Below the pieces are notes generated by a model. It saw nothing but the letters and a program-made list of their open reading frames with translations, was not told the origin of the DNA and made no database searches. Shown here piece after piece: positions 10,223-20,799 of a stretch of DNA of 64,000 nt. The first letter of the stretch is position 1; every line of letters begins with the position of its first letter. The stretch covers positions 50,682,960 through 50,746,959 of the forward strand of contig CM057839.1 in the NCBI GenBank assembly GCA_030068075.1, given 5' to 3'. The translations under genes were made by a program, and so were the position numbers. Source of the stretch: Paguma larvata (lineage: Eukaryota; Chordata; Mammalia; Carnivora; Viverridae).

Positions 10223-13200
10223 ATAGTTACGTAATTAGTCTTGTGTTAATCATCATGAAGAAATTTGAATTGCAGAAATGTCGAATTTGTGTCAGTTGTG
10301 AGGTATCTGTTAACATTCACATCCCTTTCAGATGGTAAATATATATTATTTCTTTAGCTCTATTTTAGGAACAACTTAATAATACTCTTCTCCCCTTACA
10401 AACATTGGAGCAATATGGCTTGTGATACAAATGTGAATTCCTTTTGTAGAAGTGTTCTTGGGACTCTGTCACAAGTGTTCTTATCCTGGGTGTGGGGAAG
10501 AACTTCAGAAGTGTCCTAACACCCTTGAAATTATGAAAACATGAAGATGTACATTTTCTGGGCAATGAGTTCATCAGATTCATCAGATCCAGGTACAAAG
10601 CAGAAAAAATTACAACTAGACGAGAAAGAAAGGAACTATAATTTAAATTTAATCCTAAACCCAAATTAAGCGAATTATTTGCTATATTAGTCTTTCATCC
10701 TTCTGAAAAGGCCAGTGACACTTATCACTTGAAGTATGTAAAATAATTTGGATTCTCTGTGCTTTTCAGACATAAGATACAAAAATAATTAAGATCCTTC
10801 TAAATCTTACAAAGAATTGCCACTGCAAATAATATGTGATTGAGCATTTGCTAAAAAGTGTGTCAATTAATTGTAAAACTAAGACAAAGTTGCTTTTCCG
10901 TCAAGAAGGGACTTCAACATTGCTAGCTGTGTCACTCACTGCACAAGCAAGGGTTTTCTACATATATCAGAAACACTAAATTAAGAGTTCGGAAGGCCTG
11001 GGTTCTAGTGCCATTTTTATTTGTAATTAACCATATACAAATCACTTATCTATAAAATAATGGTTGACATCTATTCCCTAATTCACAAATATATCATGAA
11101 ACCAAAATTCTTCCCCCAAAAAACTTCTTTGCAAACCACGATATTACTGCTAATTAGCTTATCGTTTACTCAAAGGATGAAAACGACAAATTACAGAATT
11201 TGTCTTTTACCAATTAGTTGCATACCTTAATTCTGCAGATAGACAATCTGGTTGAGATCAGCACTGTCTTACTTGAACCTCACAAAACAAAAAGCTATCA
11301 AAAAAGAAGTTACTGGTGAAGAAAAGTTGGCCAAAAAAAATAACACTATTAAGAAATAGCTTTCTAAGCTGAGACCAGTGCTTGTAACAACATCCCTGAT
11401 ATCAAATAGAACAAAAAGTAGCCTTAGGTCACTAAAGCATGTTTGCTGTTTTGAGGGAAGACATTCTTAGGAACATATTGCTAGATCAAGAATCTTATTT
11501 CACTGGAAATAATGTTAAACAGGAATGTCTTATGGACTCTTCAGATGCCCAATGAAAATGGCTAAGAAAACAGCTGTGTGCTTGTTTTTTTTAAATCTTT
11601 TTCTCTCTCTCTCTCTCTTTTTTCATTCAAAATTCAGTTCCCTATCCTGGAGCACACTTGTCAGTACTGTGCCATGGTGAAAAAATGTTAGCATTCAGTT
11701 ACTGGAGAATAAACAGAAGAGAAATCAACACGCTGAACAAAGATGCAGAAAGAGGATTCTAAGTCGGTATAGAAAAATTTGTAGGCTATAAGCATCTATA
11801 TTATGTACACCATTTGTCATGGATATATATTGTGACAATCTTATGTATTAAGAGACCCTCAAAAGGTAAGCACCTATATTTCTCTATATTTAAGAATGTC
11901 AATTTTGTGTGATTTAGTCTCTATTTCTGGATTTTCCCTTACTTTATGGTGATAAAAAAAGACAAAAAACAAGATTGGAGCATGGTTCACAAAGAAATAA
12001 GAATAAAATAACCATGTATACCACTGCTAGGGAAATATTTTAGAGGAAACATACTTTCACTATTGGCCCCAAATACCATCATCCACTTAGGTTCTTTAAC
12101 TGTCAACTTTTAATACAAAAATACCTTCAAGCTGATAATCATATACAGTGACTTATAAAACTGGACAGAACATTTCAATGCTACACAAAACAACTCCATA
12201 CACAGCTTAAAGTTTTAAAGTTCTCTGCTGGCACTTGATTTTATAGTTGACAGACACAGTAACTACTGATCTCAATAAAATACTCTTTCTGCTTAAACTT
12301 ATTTTCAAAACCAGTATTACCTCACAAAAACAGTAAAGAATAAATCACTTCCTGCTGAAGAACGCTCTAAGATGAACACCAAAACTATACAACCAAAATA
12401 TTTTAGGAAAGCATGTAAACTTTTTAAGACTAGGCATGACCAATGGATAAAAATGTACATTACTCAAGCATATGTCCAGTGAACAAAAGGATTATTCCTT
12501 TGATTCAACGAAGCATGTACCAGAGATAGAGTAAAAATATGATCTTACAAAACAAGTTACTTTTTTTTTTTGGTTTAGAAGGGTGTTTAAATAATTGGTG
12601 ACACTACTAGAATGGATGTTTTCTAAGATAGAAAAATGGCCACTTTTAGAAAATACATATTTTATATTCCAAAATTAAAAGTGAAATTTCTCTTAAAGCA
12701 GTGGAATCCTGATTTTTTTTTTTTTTCTTTTACTTTTTGGGAGCTCTTAAGACCATTCTGCACATCATCAAACTGAAATCCTTGTTATAACCTCTATATA
12801 TGTCCAATTTTTTTTCTTGCATTGGGGAGAAAACCAAACCAAATTTAACAAATTATATTAACTTATCTTACTAAAAATTGGCTAGTTCAAAACTTGGGAA
12901 ATCTACTACTTTCATTATTCTGAAGGAAAATATAAACCTTCAACTCCCTACGAACAACTTCTAGTCCAATTTTATACTCTGAAAACTAAAAACTTAAATT
13001 CCTTGCAGCACTAAATAGAATTATGAAGTTAAAACAGAAGACTAAGGTAGATCATTAAAATATAAACAGCATAACCAACCAAAACAATTCACTGGTGCAA
13101 CAAATACTTGAACAATGAAAAAAACCACCAAGCATTCTAATCAATTATGGGGTTTTTTTGCATATTTTAATCTCAACTTGGAGCACAGTGAATTATTATA

Positions 13201-13371
13201 TAGGTTGATTTCATGGACTGTTAAAATTCTGTAACGTTACATTAATAATTCAAACATAACCCTTTCTAAACCAAATCTGCAGGCCTAATCAACATTTTTT
13301 TTTGGAAAAGTTAAGAATCTTTTTAAAGATACATTCCATAGCAGTAGAAACATATTAGTGCTTTAAAATAT
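10223..13371 (-). other. Probable KBTBD7 3' UTR and downstream flank
   Basis: AT-rich, with no CAN-SINE or L1 I can recognise. The part nearest the stop codon is probably 3' UTR. The only AATAAA on the minus strand I found is at 11021-11016 (2.35 kb below the stop); ATTAAA variants occur near 13166-13171 and 12108-12113. The UTR end is therefore undetermined. A weak MIR-like stretch lies at about 10985-11075. No coding sequence is supported. Confidence 0.4.
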
Positions 13372-15411
13372 TTACAAAGAACCCTGCTGATCCTGTGCAT
13401 TTCGCTGAGGCGCTACCTGCACCCAGACTTCATCATCAGAAAAAGAACTTGAACTTCCTGACTCTGAGTCCAGCTCACTGAATCCATCTAAGTCCCATTC
13501 AGTACTAGACTCACTCCGTGCATCATCTTCCTCAGTGATGAAACTTTGCCCAGGTTCAAGGCAGGAAGGATACACACGAGCACAGAGGCAAATAAAACCA
13601 GAGTCAAACTGCAAAAGACCTAACATGGTACCTATATTAATCCACTGGTCTTCCCTAGTATCGTATTCGTAAACAGTCACCCGGTTTTTTTTCCATTGAG
13701 GGGTGGTAGAAGTGATGAGAAGCAACTTTTGGCCATGATTGACAATCTGGTAGTTGTGGGTCTCTGAGTCCAAGGGAATATTACTAATCCGCCTCCATTC
13801 TCCCCTGGCTGGGTTATAGACCTTCATGACTGGGATGTCACAGATACAATAGATCTCATCGTTGAAGACACAGGCTTCCTGAAAGTCACTACGTTTAAGA
13901 GAAGCACAGTTCAGCCACATATTGTGGCTAGGATCATAGCACAGCATGCGCTTACTGTTCACAGCATAAAGATAGTTCTGAACCACTATTAGTTCAAAGG
14001 AATAGAAGGAATGGGGTACAGGAGCCACCAGTGCCCACTGGTTTCTCTGAACACTGTAGCATTCCACTTCCTTCAATTTAACGCCAGTAATCGGGTCTCG
14101 TCCACCCAAAATGTAGATGTAGCCATTGAGGTAGGCCACATCCATGCCCTCGCGACACAGCAGGCGGTCGGCAAGCTGCTGCCAACTATTCTGGGCTGGT
14201 TTGTACACCCACAGGTCTTTCCTGGGCTGAGCAGCCAGGTAGATATCATGGTCTGGAGAGACGCAGACGGCTGAGGAGGTGATTGTCTTAGTGTGAGCCA
14301 AGCTGGTTAAAGGGGATGGCATTGTGTAAATGTCCCCTGAGTACGGGTCATAGCAGAGAAAGGGATCTCTAGGATGTCCAAAGAAGATCACCATCTCCTT
14401 GGCACACATACCCAGTCTCTGAGGTGGATTTTCTGCTACAGACACAACAGAGCTGCTGCTGCTCTCTGGCTTTGGTACCACACACTTGTACAACTTGTCA
14501 CCGTATCGCATCTGCACGGCCCCTTCGATAAGGTCCAGACAGTACTTTTTCACAATGGGCTTGGTCAGCAGCCCTTCCAGGTAATCCTGATCTTCATCTC
14601 TGAAGTGTGTCCAGCGGACACACTTGAAGACTTCCGCGGCGTTGGGACCCCGCTCCTTGGGAGCTGTCTCTAACCACTGCATTGCCACATGACACACTGT
14701 CCGTTCACTGTCTATGTCTAGACTATCTAGACACAGGACGGCCAGCAGCTGGGCCAAGCTCAGATCGGCCAGACTCTCCTCCGGAACTGAACCCATCCGG
14801 CTGAGCTGCTTGAAGTTGTGGGCTATGAAGGACTGGGCCTGTGCCCGCAGCTTGTGATGGTCGAAGGCATCAGCGAACTTGAGGATGGCGGTGCAGTTGG
14901 CCAGGTCAAGGCGGCGGGCTAGGAAGGAGGCACAAGCTTCTCGCACGTACTCGAGCTGCAACATGTCAGAGGCCGCGTAAAGGCGTTGCACGTTGGCCTC
15001 ACTTAGCGACACGCGACCTGTGTAGCAGTAGTCGACCAGCACCTCGAAGGACTCGGCATCCACATCATGCATGGTTACGCTCGCCTGCTGGCTCTCATAC
15101 ATGCCACCTGTGAACATGCTCTTGAAGTAGGGACACGCGGCAGCCAGCACGTTTCGGTTGCAGGAAAAAAGGCGGCCGGTGCCAGGCCCGCTGCCAGGCG
15201 TCACCACCTCGATGGTCACATCACATAACAGCCGCGCGTCGTAGAAAGACTTCAGCTGTGCCAGCAGGGCTGCAGAATGAGCCGTGTCCTTCAGCTCCTC
15301 CGGGCCCGTGAAAAAAGCCGAAACCGAAGGCTTGGAAATCCTCTTGGGCCGCCTCCCACCGCGGGGACTAGCCAGGCGGCGAGAGCGCGGAGCTTCTTCC
15401 CGGGACTCCAT
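13372..15411 (-). CDS. KBTBD7: KBTBD7, BTB-BACK-Kelch CUL3 adaptor protein (single exon)
   Basis: Uninterrupted 679-aa frame ending in TAA. Order: basic N-terminus (1-45), BTB domain (about 50-170, with LLCDVTIEV and a later VLVDYCYTG), BACK domain (about 175-280), then Kelch-type repeats (about 335-600, including YILGGRDPITG). A Ser/acidic tail ends in WVQV (663-666), the type of LC3/GABARAP-interacting motif known from KBTBD6/7. Family knowledge: KBTBD6/KBTBD7 recruit CUL3 to ubiquitinate TIAM1 at GABARAP-positive membranes. I chose KBTBD7 over its close paralogue KBTBD6 because the N-terminal SKPSVSAFF, SCNRNVLAAA and FDHHKL segments fit KBTBD7. The start is the ATG at 15411, in a strong Kozak context (CCACCATGG). 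The frame stays open for 40 more codons upstream, but its first codon is GTG at 15531, not ATG. Human KBTBD7 is about 684 aa, so the length fits. Confidence 0.95.
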   Translation of the reverse strand: MESREEAPRSRRLASPRGGRRPKRISKPSVSAFFTGPEELKDTAHSAALLAQLKSFYDARLLCDVTIEVVTPGSGPGTGRLFSCNRNVLAAACPYFKSMFTGGMYESQQASVTMHDVDAESFEVLVDYCYTGRVSLSEANVQRLYAASDMLQLEYVREACASFLARRLDLANCTAILKFADAFDHHKLRAQAQSFIAHNFKQLSRMGSVPEESLADLSLAQLLAVLCLDSLDIDSERTVCHVAMQWLETAPKERGPNAAEVFKCVRWTHFRDEDQDYLEGLLTKPIVKKYCLDLIEGAVQMRYGDKLYKCVVPKPESSSSSVVSVAENPPQRLGMCAKEMVIFFGHPRDPFLCYDPYSGDIYTMPSPLTSLAHTKTITSSAVCVSPDHDIYLAAQPRKDLWVYKPAQNSWQQLADRLLCREGMDVAYLNGYIYILGGRDPITGVKLKEVECYSVQRNQWALVAPVPHSFYSFELIVVQNYLYAVNSKRMLCYDPSHNMWLNCASLKRSDFQEACVFNDEIYCICDIPVMKVYNPARGEWRRISNIPLDSETHNYQIVNHGQKLLLITSTTPQWKKNRVTVYEYDTREDQWINIGTMLGLLQFDSGFICLCARVYPSCLEPGQSFITEEDDARSESSTEWDLDGFSELDSESGSSSSFSDDEVWVQVAPQRNAQDQQGSL

Positions 15412-15707
15412 GGTGGAGATGGCGGCGGAGTACGAGGGCGAGAATGGGTGCAAGGACCGGGCTCTGGCTCCTCCTCGCCCTCTTCTCACTGGCGCTAGAT
15501 AGCGGCGTCCCTGAAAAAGCCGGGGCCGCACTTACTTAACTCAGCCCTAATCCGAGGTGCCGCCTCCCTTTATCGCGTAGCCAGTGCCTAACTCACCCCT
15601 TTCCAGTTCCGCGCCCTTTCTCCGCCTCAGCTACCTTACAAGACCGGCTGGACGGAACCGAGAAAGCCGCCGCTGCCGCGCTGGCAATACCGGTAGGCGT
15701 CCACGAG

Positions 15708-15727
15708 AACTACAACTCCCAGGCTGC
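15708..15727 (+). promoter_or_regulatory. ZNF143-like (SBS/SPIN) motif 1
   Basis: Reads ACTACAACTCCCAGGCTGC, close to the known ZNF143 consensus of the form ACTACAATTCCCAGNATGC. It lies about 300 bp upstream of the KBTBD7 start codon, a typical promoter position for this factor. Confidence 0.7.
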
Positions 15728-15741
15728 CTTTCGTGCCTCGA

Positions 15742-15753
15742 GGCATGCTGGGG
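15742..15753 (-). promoter_or_regulatory. ZNF143-like half motif 2 (opposite orientation)
   Basis: GGCATGCTGGGG, whose complement CCCCAGCATGCC is the 3' half of the ZNF143 consensus. It is 15 bp from motif 1, in inverted orientation. The ACTACA half is missing, so this is weaker than motif 1. Confidence 0.45.
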
Positions 15754-15798
15754 CCCTCCAGGCTCAAGCGGGATAGGCGGACAGACAGAAGCCGCTGT

Positions 15799-15819
15799 GC
15801 ATATTGGGAGTAGTAGTTT
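15799..15819 (-). promoter_or_regulatory. ZNF143-like motif 3
   Basis: On the minus strand this reads ACTACTACTCCCAATATGC, a good match to the ZNF143 consensus including the ACTAC and TCCCA..ATGC blocks. It lies about 390 bp upstream of the start codon. Confidence 0.6.
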
Positions 15820-15904
15820 GAGTGATATCGCGATGTTTCTTAGGGCGGACTGTTCTAGCTAACAGAATTTGAAAGCGTTAATTCTTCTGGGTTTGATGGT
15901 TTGA

Positions 15905-16080
15905 GCATTGGCTTTGAAGTTACAGGGCAAAATCTTCGTTTTAGTACTCGTTGTGTGACTACCCTCTGAGCACCTTCTCGTCTTTATAAAGTGGGAATAA
16001 TGGTTTTCACAGGATTGTGTGAGTGAAATGAGATAAATTGCAAAGGACGCGTCAATAAATATTTGTTGATTAGAATAATT
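15905..16080 (+). repeat. MIR element
   Basis: GTTGTGTGACTACCCTCTGAGCA, TAAAGTGGGAATAATGG, GTGTGAGTGAAATGAGATAA and CAATAAATATTTGTTGATT follow the MIR consensus end to end. Confidence 0.75.
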
Positions 16081-17039
16081 ACGTGCTGAAAACTGTACCT
16101 AGAATGTAAAGATTCAATCACTTTCAGTCTTTCTTTTGGAATTAAAAAAAAAATGAGGTATCAGCATTTGAAACCGTGAGCAATTTCTGCAAGAAAACTT
16201 GGAGTTCTTACTATAGCTTCTTTTGAAAGGTTCCGAAGGTTATTAAAATATTTTCAATGCTAAACGACATCCGTAGTTTCATTAGGATGTCTCAAAGATG
16301 AGGTCCTAGAGAATAGCATATAGGTGGCCTCAAAAGTGCAAATCAGGCATATAAATAGATGAGTTGACATCTCACCAAATCAATACTTCCTCCTAGGGAG
16401 CAAGATTATTTTCATAAAGTTCTTAATATTAGTGTTTTCAAGTCGTCTAATACTGCTCCTTTCATTTCCTTTCCACAAATCAGTTGAAGATTATGGAATT
16501 GTCTTTATTAAAGAGTTTAAACGAGAATTTTAAAATAAAATATTTAAACATAGACCTTGTATTGTACTAAAGCACAAGATCCTCAGAGCTTTCTATTGAT
16601 ACATGTCCTAATATTATGAATTAATATAGTTCAGTCTGTGCTTTACAAAAGTGTTTTATATATGTATTAACAATATTGTTAGTTACATTGTCAAAATCAA
16701 GTGCTTAGAGACTAGAATTTGTTTTTAGATAATTTTACTTAAAAGGTATGTTGCTTTTGCCACTAGCTTCTCATGCGTTACCACAACTTAATGAAATCTT
16801 TAGTAATTTACATTGATAGGTGGATAACACATAGCAGGAGAATAACAATTGTTTTGCTCTCTTTTCCTATTAGCTGAAGAGCAACTACTGGAAATGCTCC
16901 AGGACTCTGGGCTCCAATATCTCCTCTGTACCTTTGTTGGGTATCCCTCTGACACATATGAGAAAATTAGGTCATTAGTAACACTGATTGTTTCTCACCT
17001 GCACTAAGACAGCTGGGGAAAAAAGCAATTTACATTTTT
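16081..17039. other. AT-rich intergenic sequence
   Basis: No gene or repeat family that I can name. Confidence 0.4.
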
Positions 17040-17320
17040 TTGTATTGGTAAAATATGCATTAGTTACCGTTTGAAACAATTCTTTAAGGGTACGTTTCTT
17101 TGGCAGTAAGTACATTCACATTGTTTTGCAACCATCACTGCCATCCATCTCCAGAACTCTTTTCATCTTGCAGAACTGAAGCTTTGTCCCCATTCACAGT
17201 AACTCTCCTTTCCCTCTTCTCCCAAACCTCTGGTAACGACCATTCTACTTTGTCTTTTTTAATTTGACTATGTTACATACTGTGAATCAGTTCAGTGATT
17301 GATTTTTAACTTCCTTGTAT
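17040..17320 (-). repeat. L1M 3' UTR fragment, antisense
   Basis: GTAAGTACATTCACATTGTT, GCAACCATCACTGCCATCCA, TCCAGAACTCTTTTCATCTT and GGTAACGACCATTCTACTTT are typical of old L1 3' UTRs in antisense. Confidence 0.6.
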
Positions 17321-17394
17321 CTGCCCTTTGTTAGTTGGTTTAAATGACCTTTTACAGAATCCAAAGTATTTAGAATGCACCGTGCCCGAAATTC

Positions 17395-17540
17395 TAGAGC
17401 AGCGCTGCCATGGTACATCGTGAAGCTCAAAACATTTTAATGTCTGTACTAACTGATAAGGTAGCCAGAAGCCACGGGTAGCTCCTGAGTACTTCAAATG
17501 TGGCTAGTACAACTGAAGAACTGAATTTAAAATTTTAGAA
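17395..17540. repeat. MER5-like hAT-Charlie fragment
   Basis: GTAGCCAGAAGCCACGGGTA and ACTTCAAATGTGGCTAGTAC then AACTGAAGAACTGAATTT follow MER5A-type sequence. Partial and old. Confidence 0.55.
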
Positions 17541-17549
17541 ACCCAGCAT

Positions 17550-18115
17550 TGGTATCGTTGCAAGTCAACGGAGAAAGGAAAGTCTGTTCAACAAATGGGG
17601 CTGAACAACTGATTCACAATGTAAAGAAAAAAAAAAGAACCTTGACCCTTAGGTTGTACCATACACACAAATTAATTCTAAATAGGTCTTACTCATTAAA
17701 CAGAGAAATTAAAACTATAATACTTCTAAAAAAACAAAGAAGACCATTTCTGACTCTGAGGTAGGCAAAGATTTGAGGACACAAAAAAAATGCTAATGAC
17801 AAAAAAATTAATAAAATAACTTCAACAAAATAACAAGCTTTTGCCTATCAAAAGCAGTGAAAAAAAAAGGCAAGCCATAGTCTGCAAAAAAAAGTGTAAT
17901 TCATAAACCAATGGTCAATAAAAACATGGAAAAGCTACTCATTGTCATTCATCCTCAGATGTATGCAAATTAAATTCATGAGAAAACACTGCATACCCAT
18001 GAGAATGGCTAAACTTAAAAAGGTCAAAAATGCTAAACGTTAATGATGATAGGGAGCCTTTGGAACCTTTATATACTAATCATAGGAATATAAATTGGTA
18101 TACCCATTTTGTCTA
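17550..18115 (+). repeat. L1 ORF2 3' fragment
   Basis: TCTGTTCAACAAATGGGGCTG, TAAAACTATAATACTTCTAA and TATGCAAATTAAATTCATGA followed by AACACTGCATACCCATGAGA match L1 ORF2 end, sense strand. Frames are broken throughout. Confidence 0.8.
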
Positions 18116-18119
18116 TCTA

Positions 18120-18234
18120 TCTACTTATTTAAAAACTTCATTTTTAAGTAATCTCTACACCCAACGTGGGGCTCAAACTTAATCTCGAGACCAAGAGTCA
18201 CATGCTCCACCAACTGAGCCAGCCAGGCACCCCC
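18120..18234 (-). repeat. Short CAN-SINE
   Basis: TTTTTAAGTAATCTCTACACCC, ACCAAGAGTCACATGCTCC, GCCAGCCAGGCACCCCC. Confidence 0.9.
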
Positions 18235-18452
18235 ACATTCCAGTATTTTTTAAATTCCTGCCACAACTTCATTAACAACACTAAAATAAAGTCCTTTATT
18301 TTCTGTGTTTCCTCAAGATTTCTTAGAATTCGCACAATCCTTTACAATGGAATCCATTTTCTTCTTGACAGGAAGATATAAATGACTGTTTTCACCTGGT
18401 AATTATGCCTCGGTCATCAACGATCTATGGTTTTTGTTCTTCAGAAATGTTT

Positions 18453-18656
18453 AAAAAAATTTTTGACGTTTATTTATTTTTGAGAGACAGAGCGTGAGTT
18501 GGGGAGGGGCAGAGAGGGAGGCGCAGAATCCAAAGCAGGCTCCAGGCCCTAAGCTGTCAGCACAAAGACTGATGCAGGGCTCGAACTCACCGACTGTGAG
18601 ATCATGACCTGTGCTGAAGTCAGACGCTTAACCAACTGGACCACCCAGAACTCCTA
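18453..18656 (-). repeat. CAN-SINE with perfect 17-bp target duplication
   Basis: GTTCTTCAGAAATGTTT occurs exactly at 18436-18452 and 18657-18673. The body runs from GACGTTTATTTATTTTTG to GACCACCCAGAACTCC. Confidence 0.96.
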
Positions 18657-18920
18657 GTTCTTCAGAAATGTTTAACTTCAACTCTGCTCATGACTGTTTC
18701 CAACAGCGGGATCTACTCTGACCCTTTTCTTCTGAGAAGGCCGAAGCATCTCACTGGTACTGTCGTCATTTCCATTTCTGGGTGATTTCAACATTCCTTT
18801 CATACAGAGCAGACATCCTCTTCCCTGCGGCATCTACTCTCATCTTTCCCTCTGAATGTTGCTCCTGATTGACTTTGAGTGTGCATGTGTATCTGACGGA
18901 CTTCTTGAAATTCTGTTTCT

Positions 18921-19146
18921 GGGGCGCCTGGGTGGCTCAGTTGGTTGAGCGGCCGACTTCAGCTCAGGTCATGATCTCACAGTCTGTGAGTTAGACCCCC
19001 GGGTCGGGCTCTGTGCTGACGGCTCGGAGCCTGGAGCCTGCTTCGGATTCTGTGTCTCCCTCTCTCTCTGCCCTTCCTCTGCTCACACTCTGTCTCTATG
19101 TCTCTTAAAAATAAATAAAAACATTTAAAAAATTAAAAAAAAAAAA
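18921..19146 (+). repeat. CAN-SINE with perfect 14-bp target duplication
   Basis: Head GGGGCGCCTGGGTGGCTCAG. GAAATTCTGTTTCT occurs at 18907-18920 and 19147-19160. Near-consensus, so comparatively young. Confidence 0.97.
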
Positions 19147-19897
19147 GAAATTCTGTTTCTGCAGACTGGTCTCCATGTGTTTGAGTACTCTGCTTTCTGG
19201 AACCCCTTTTCCCAGTTTTCGTTCCAACTACTATAATGTATAAAGTATTTCACTCATTTGTTCTTTATGGCAACCTTTACCTACTTTGTTCATAAAGAAG
19301 CCCATGAAAGCACAGCACTCACTCACCTCTTAGAATCTAGGCTTCAGCGCCATTTATAAGTCAGTCTCTACTGCCACCTCTTCCCACCCATGAAAGTACA
19401 GTCCCCTGTCTCTCCACCACCTCTAATGCAGGTCCTGTGTGCGCTCAGGCATTCTGTATTGTTTTTCACTCTCATTTTTAAAAAGCTTACGAACTGTTCA
19501 CTCTTTATTTCTATATCCAAAATAACTTGCCATTAGTCATTGGCTACCGTAAGAGCTTTTAATGAGTCCAATCTCATTCAGTTGGAGAGGGCCTAGTGAG
19601 AGAGCTGCATCGGACAGGACTCATGTTCCACATAATTTAGTAGCAACTAACCTGTTTCAAATGTTATAAACTTAAAAATTTTAATATTATTGAAAAAATT
19701 TGAAGTATAGTACAATACAGAAAAAGGAACAAATCAAAATTGTAAATGCAGTGAAGTACCACAAAACAAATACACCTATTTAACCCTACTCGGCTTAAGA
19801 AATAAAACATTATCAGCACCCAGAAGCACCTGTCTCCACATCCATCTAATCATTATTGACCACCAAGACAAGAATATGCTTTTAAAGACAGTTTCTT

Positions 19898-20102
19898 GGG
19901 GCGCCTGGGTGGCTCAGTCGGTTGAGCGTCCGACTTCAGCTCAGGTCATGATCTTGTGGTGAGTTCGAGCCCTGCGTCGGGCTCTATGCTGACAGCTCAG
20001 AGCCTGGAGCCTGCTTCACATTCTGTGTCTCCCTCTCTCTCTGCCCCTGCCCAACTCATGCTCTGTCTCTCTCTGTCTCAAAAATAAACATTAAAAAAAA
20101 TC
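19898..20102 (+). repeat. CAN-SINE with perfect target duplication
   Basis: Head GGGGCGCCTGGGTGGCTCAG (first G may belong to either side). AAGACAGTTTCTT stands on both sides. Near-consensus copy. Confidence 0.97.
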
Positions 20103-20200
20103 AAGACAGTTTCTTTTAATTTTTTGACTGTCTGTAGTAATTTGTTGATTTTAGATCCCTTGACTCAATTTCAAAGTCAACTAAAAATATCTCTAGTTTA

Positions 20201-20338
20201 GGGCACCTGGGTAGCTCAGTTGGTTAAGCATCTGACTCTTCGTTTCGGCTCAGGTCATGATCTCCCGGTTCATGAGGTGGAGCCCTGCATCAAAACAAAT
20301 GAACAAACAAAACAAATAAAATTAGAAAAAAAAAGACG
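20201..20338 (+). repeat. CAN-SINE lacking the CT-rich middle
   Basis: GGGCACCTGGGTAGCTCAG through GGTGGAGCCCTGCATC joins directly to an A-rich tail. AAAATATCTCTAGTTTA / AAAGTATATCTAAGTTTA flank it. Confidence 0.88.
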
Positions 20339-20364
20339 AAAAGTATATCTAAGTTTATTTATTA

Positions 20365-20580
20365 TTATTTTTTTAAATGTTGATTTATTTATTTTTGAGA
20401 GAGAGAGAGAGTGCACAAGCAGAGGAGGGGCAGAGAAAGGGGTGAAAGACAGAAACTGAAGCAGGCTCCAGGCTCCAAGCTGGATATCCAGAGCCGGATA
20501 TGGGGTTTAAACCCATGAACAGGGAAATCATGACTGAGCCAAAGCTGGATGATTAACCGACTGAGCAACCCAGGCGCCTC
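20365..20580 (-). repeat. CAN-SINE
   Basis: TGTTGATTTATTTATTTTTG, GAGAGAGAGAGAGTGCACAAG, ends CAACCCAGGCGCCTC. Second member of a three-SINE cluster. Confidence 0.93.
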
Positions 20581-20589
20581 TATTTATTT

Positions 20590-20798
20590 ATTTTTTTTAA
20601 GTTTATTTATTTTGAGACAGAGTGCACGTGCGAGTGGGGGAAGAGCAAAGAGAGAGAGAGAGAGAGAGAGAGAATCCCAAGCAGGTTCTGAGCTGTGAGT
20701 GTGGAGCCATTACGGGGCTTGATCCCATGAACCGATATCATGACCTGAACCGAAATCAAGAGTCCGACGTTTAACCCACTGAGCCTCCCAGCCACCCC
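20590..20798 (-). repeat. CAN-SINE
   Basis: AAGTTTATTTATTTTGAGAC, a GA run at 20650-20673, ends GAGCCTCCCAGCCACCCC. Third member of the cluster, separated from the second by only about 10 bp. Confidence 0.93.
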
Positions 20799-20799
20799 T

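Larger units (their letters stand above)
15412..15840 (-). promoter_or_regulatory. KBTBD7 promoter and 5' UTR, CpG-rich
   Basis: GC-rich, CpG-dense sequence without a TATA box directly upstream of the KBTBD7 start codon, continuous with the CpG-rich 5' half of the coding exon. It contains three ZNF143/SBS-like motifs (listed separately). The transcription start cannot be placed from sequence alone. Confidence 0.75.

Noticed and set aside
13372..15411. KBTBD6 instead of KBTBD7
   Set aside because: The N-terminal residues and FDHHKL fit KBTBD7, and the position next to MTRF1 fits KBTBD7. The two paralogues are close, so a small doubt remains.
15412..15531. 40-codon N-terminal extension of KBTBD7
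   Set aside because: Its first codon is GTG, directly preceded by an in-frame TAA. The ATG at 15411 has an ideal Kozak context and matches the family N-terminus.
19898..19990. tRNA genes in the SINE heads
   Set aside because: The heads derive from tRNA-Lys and keep A/B-box-like sequence but no longer fold as tRNA and carry the SINE body.
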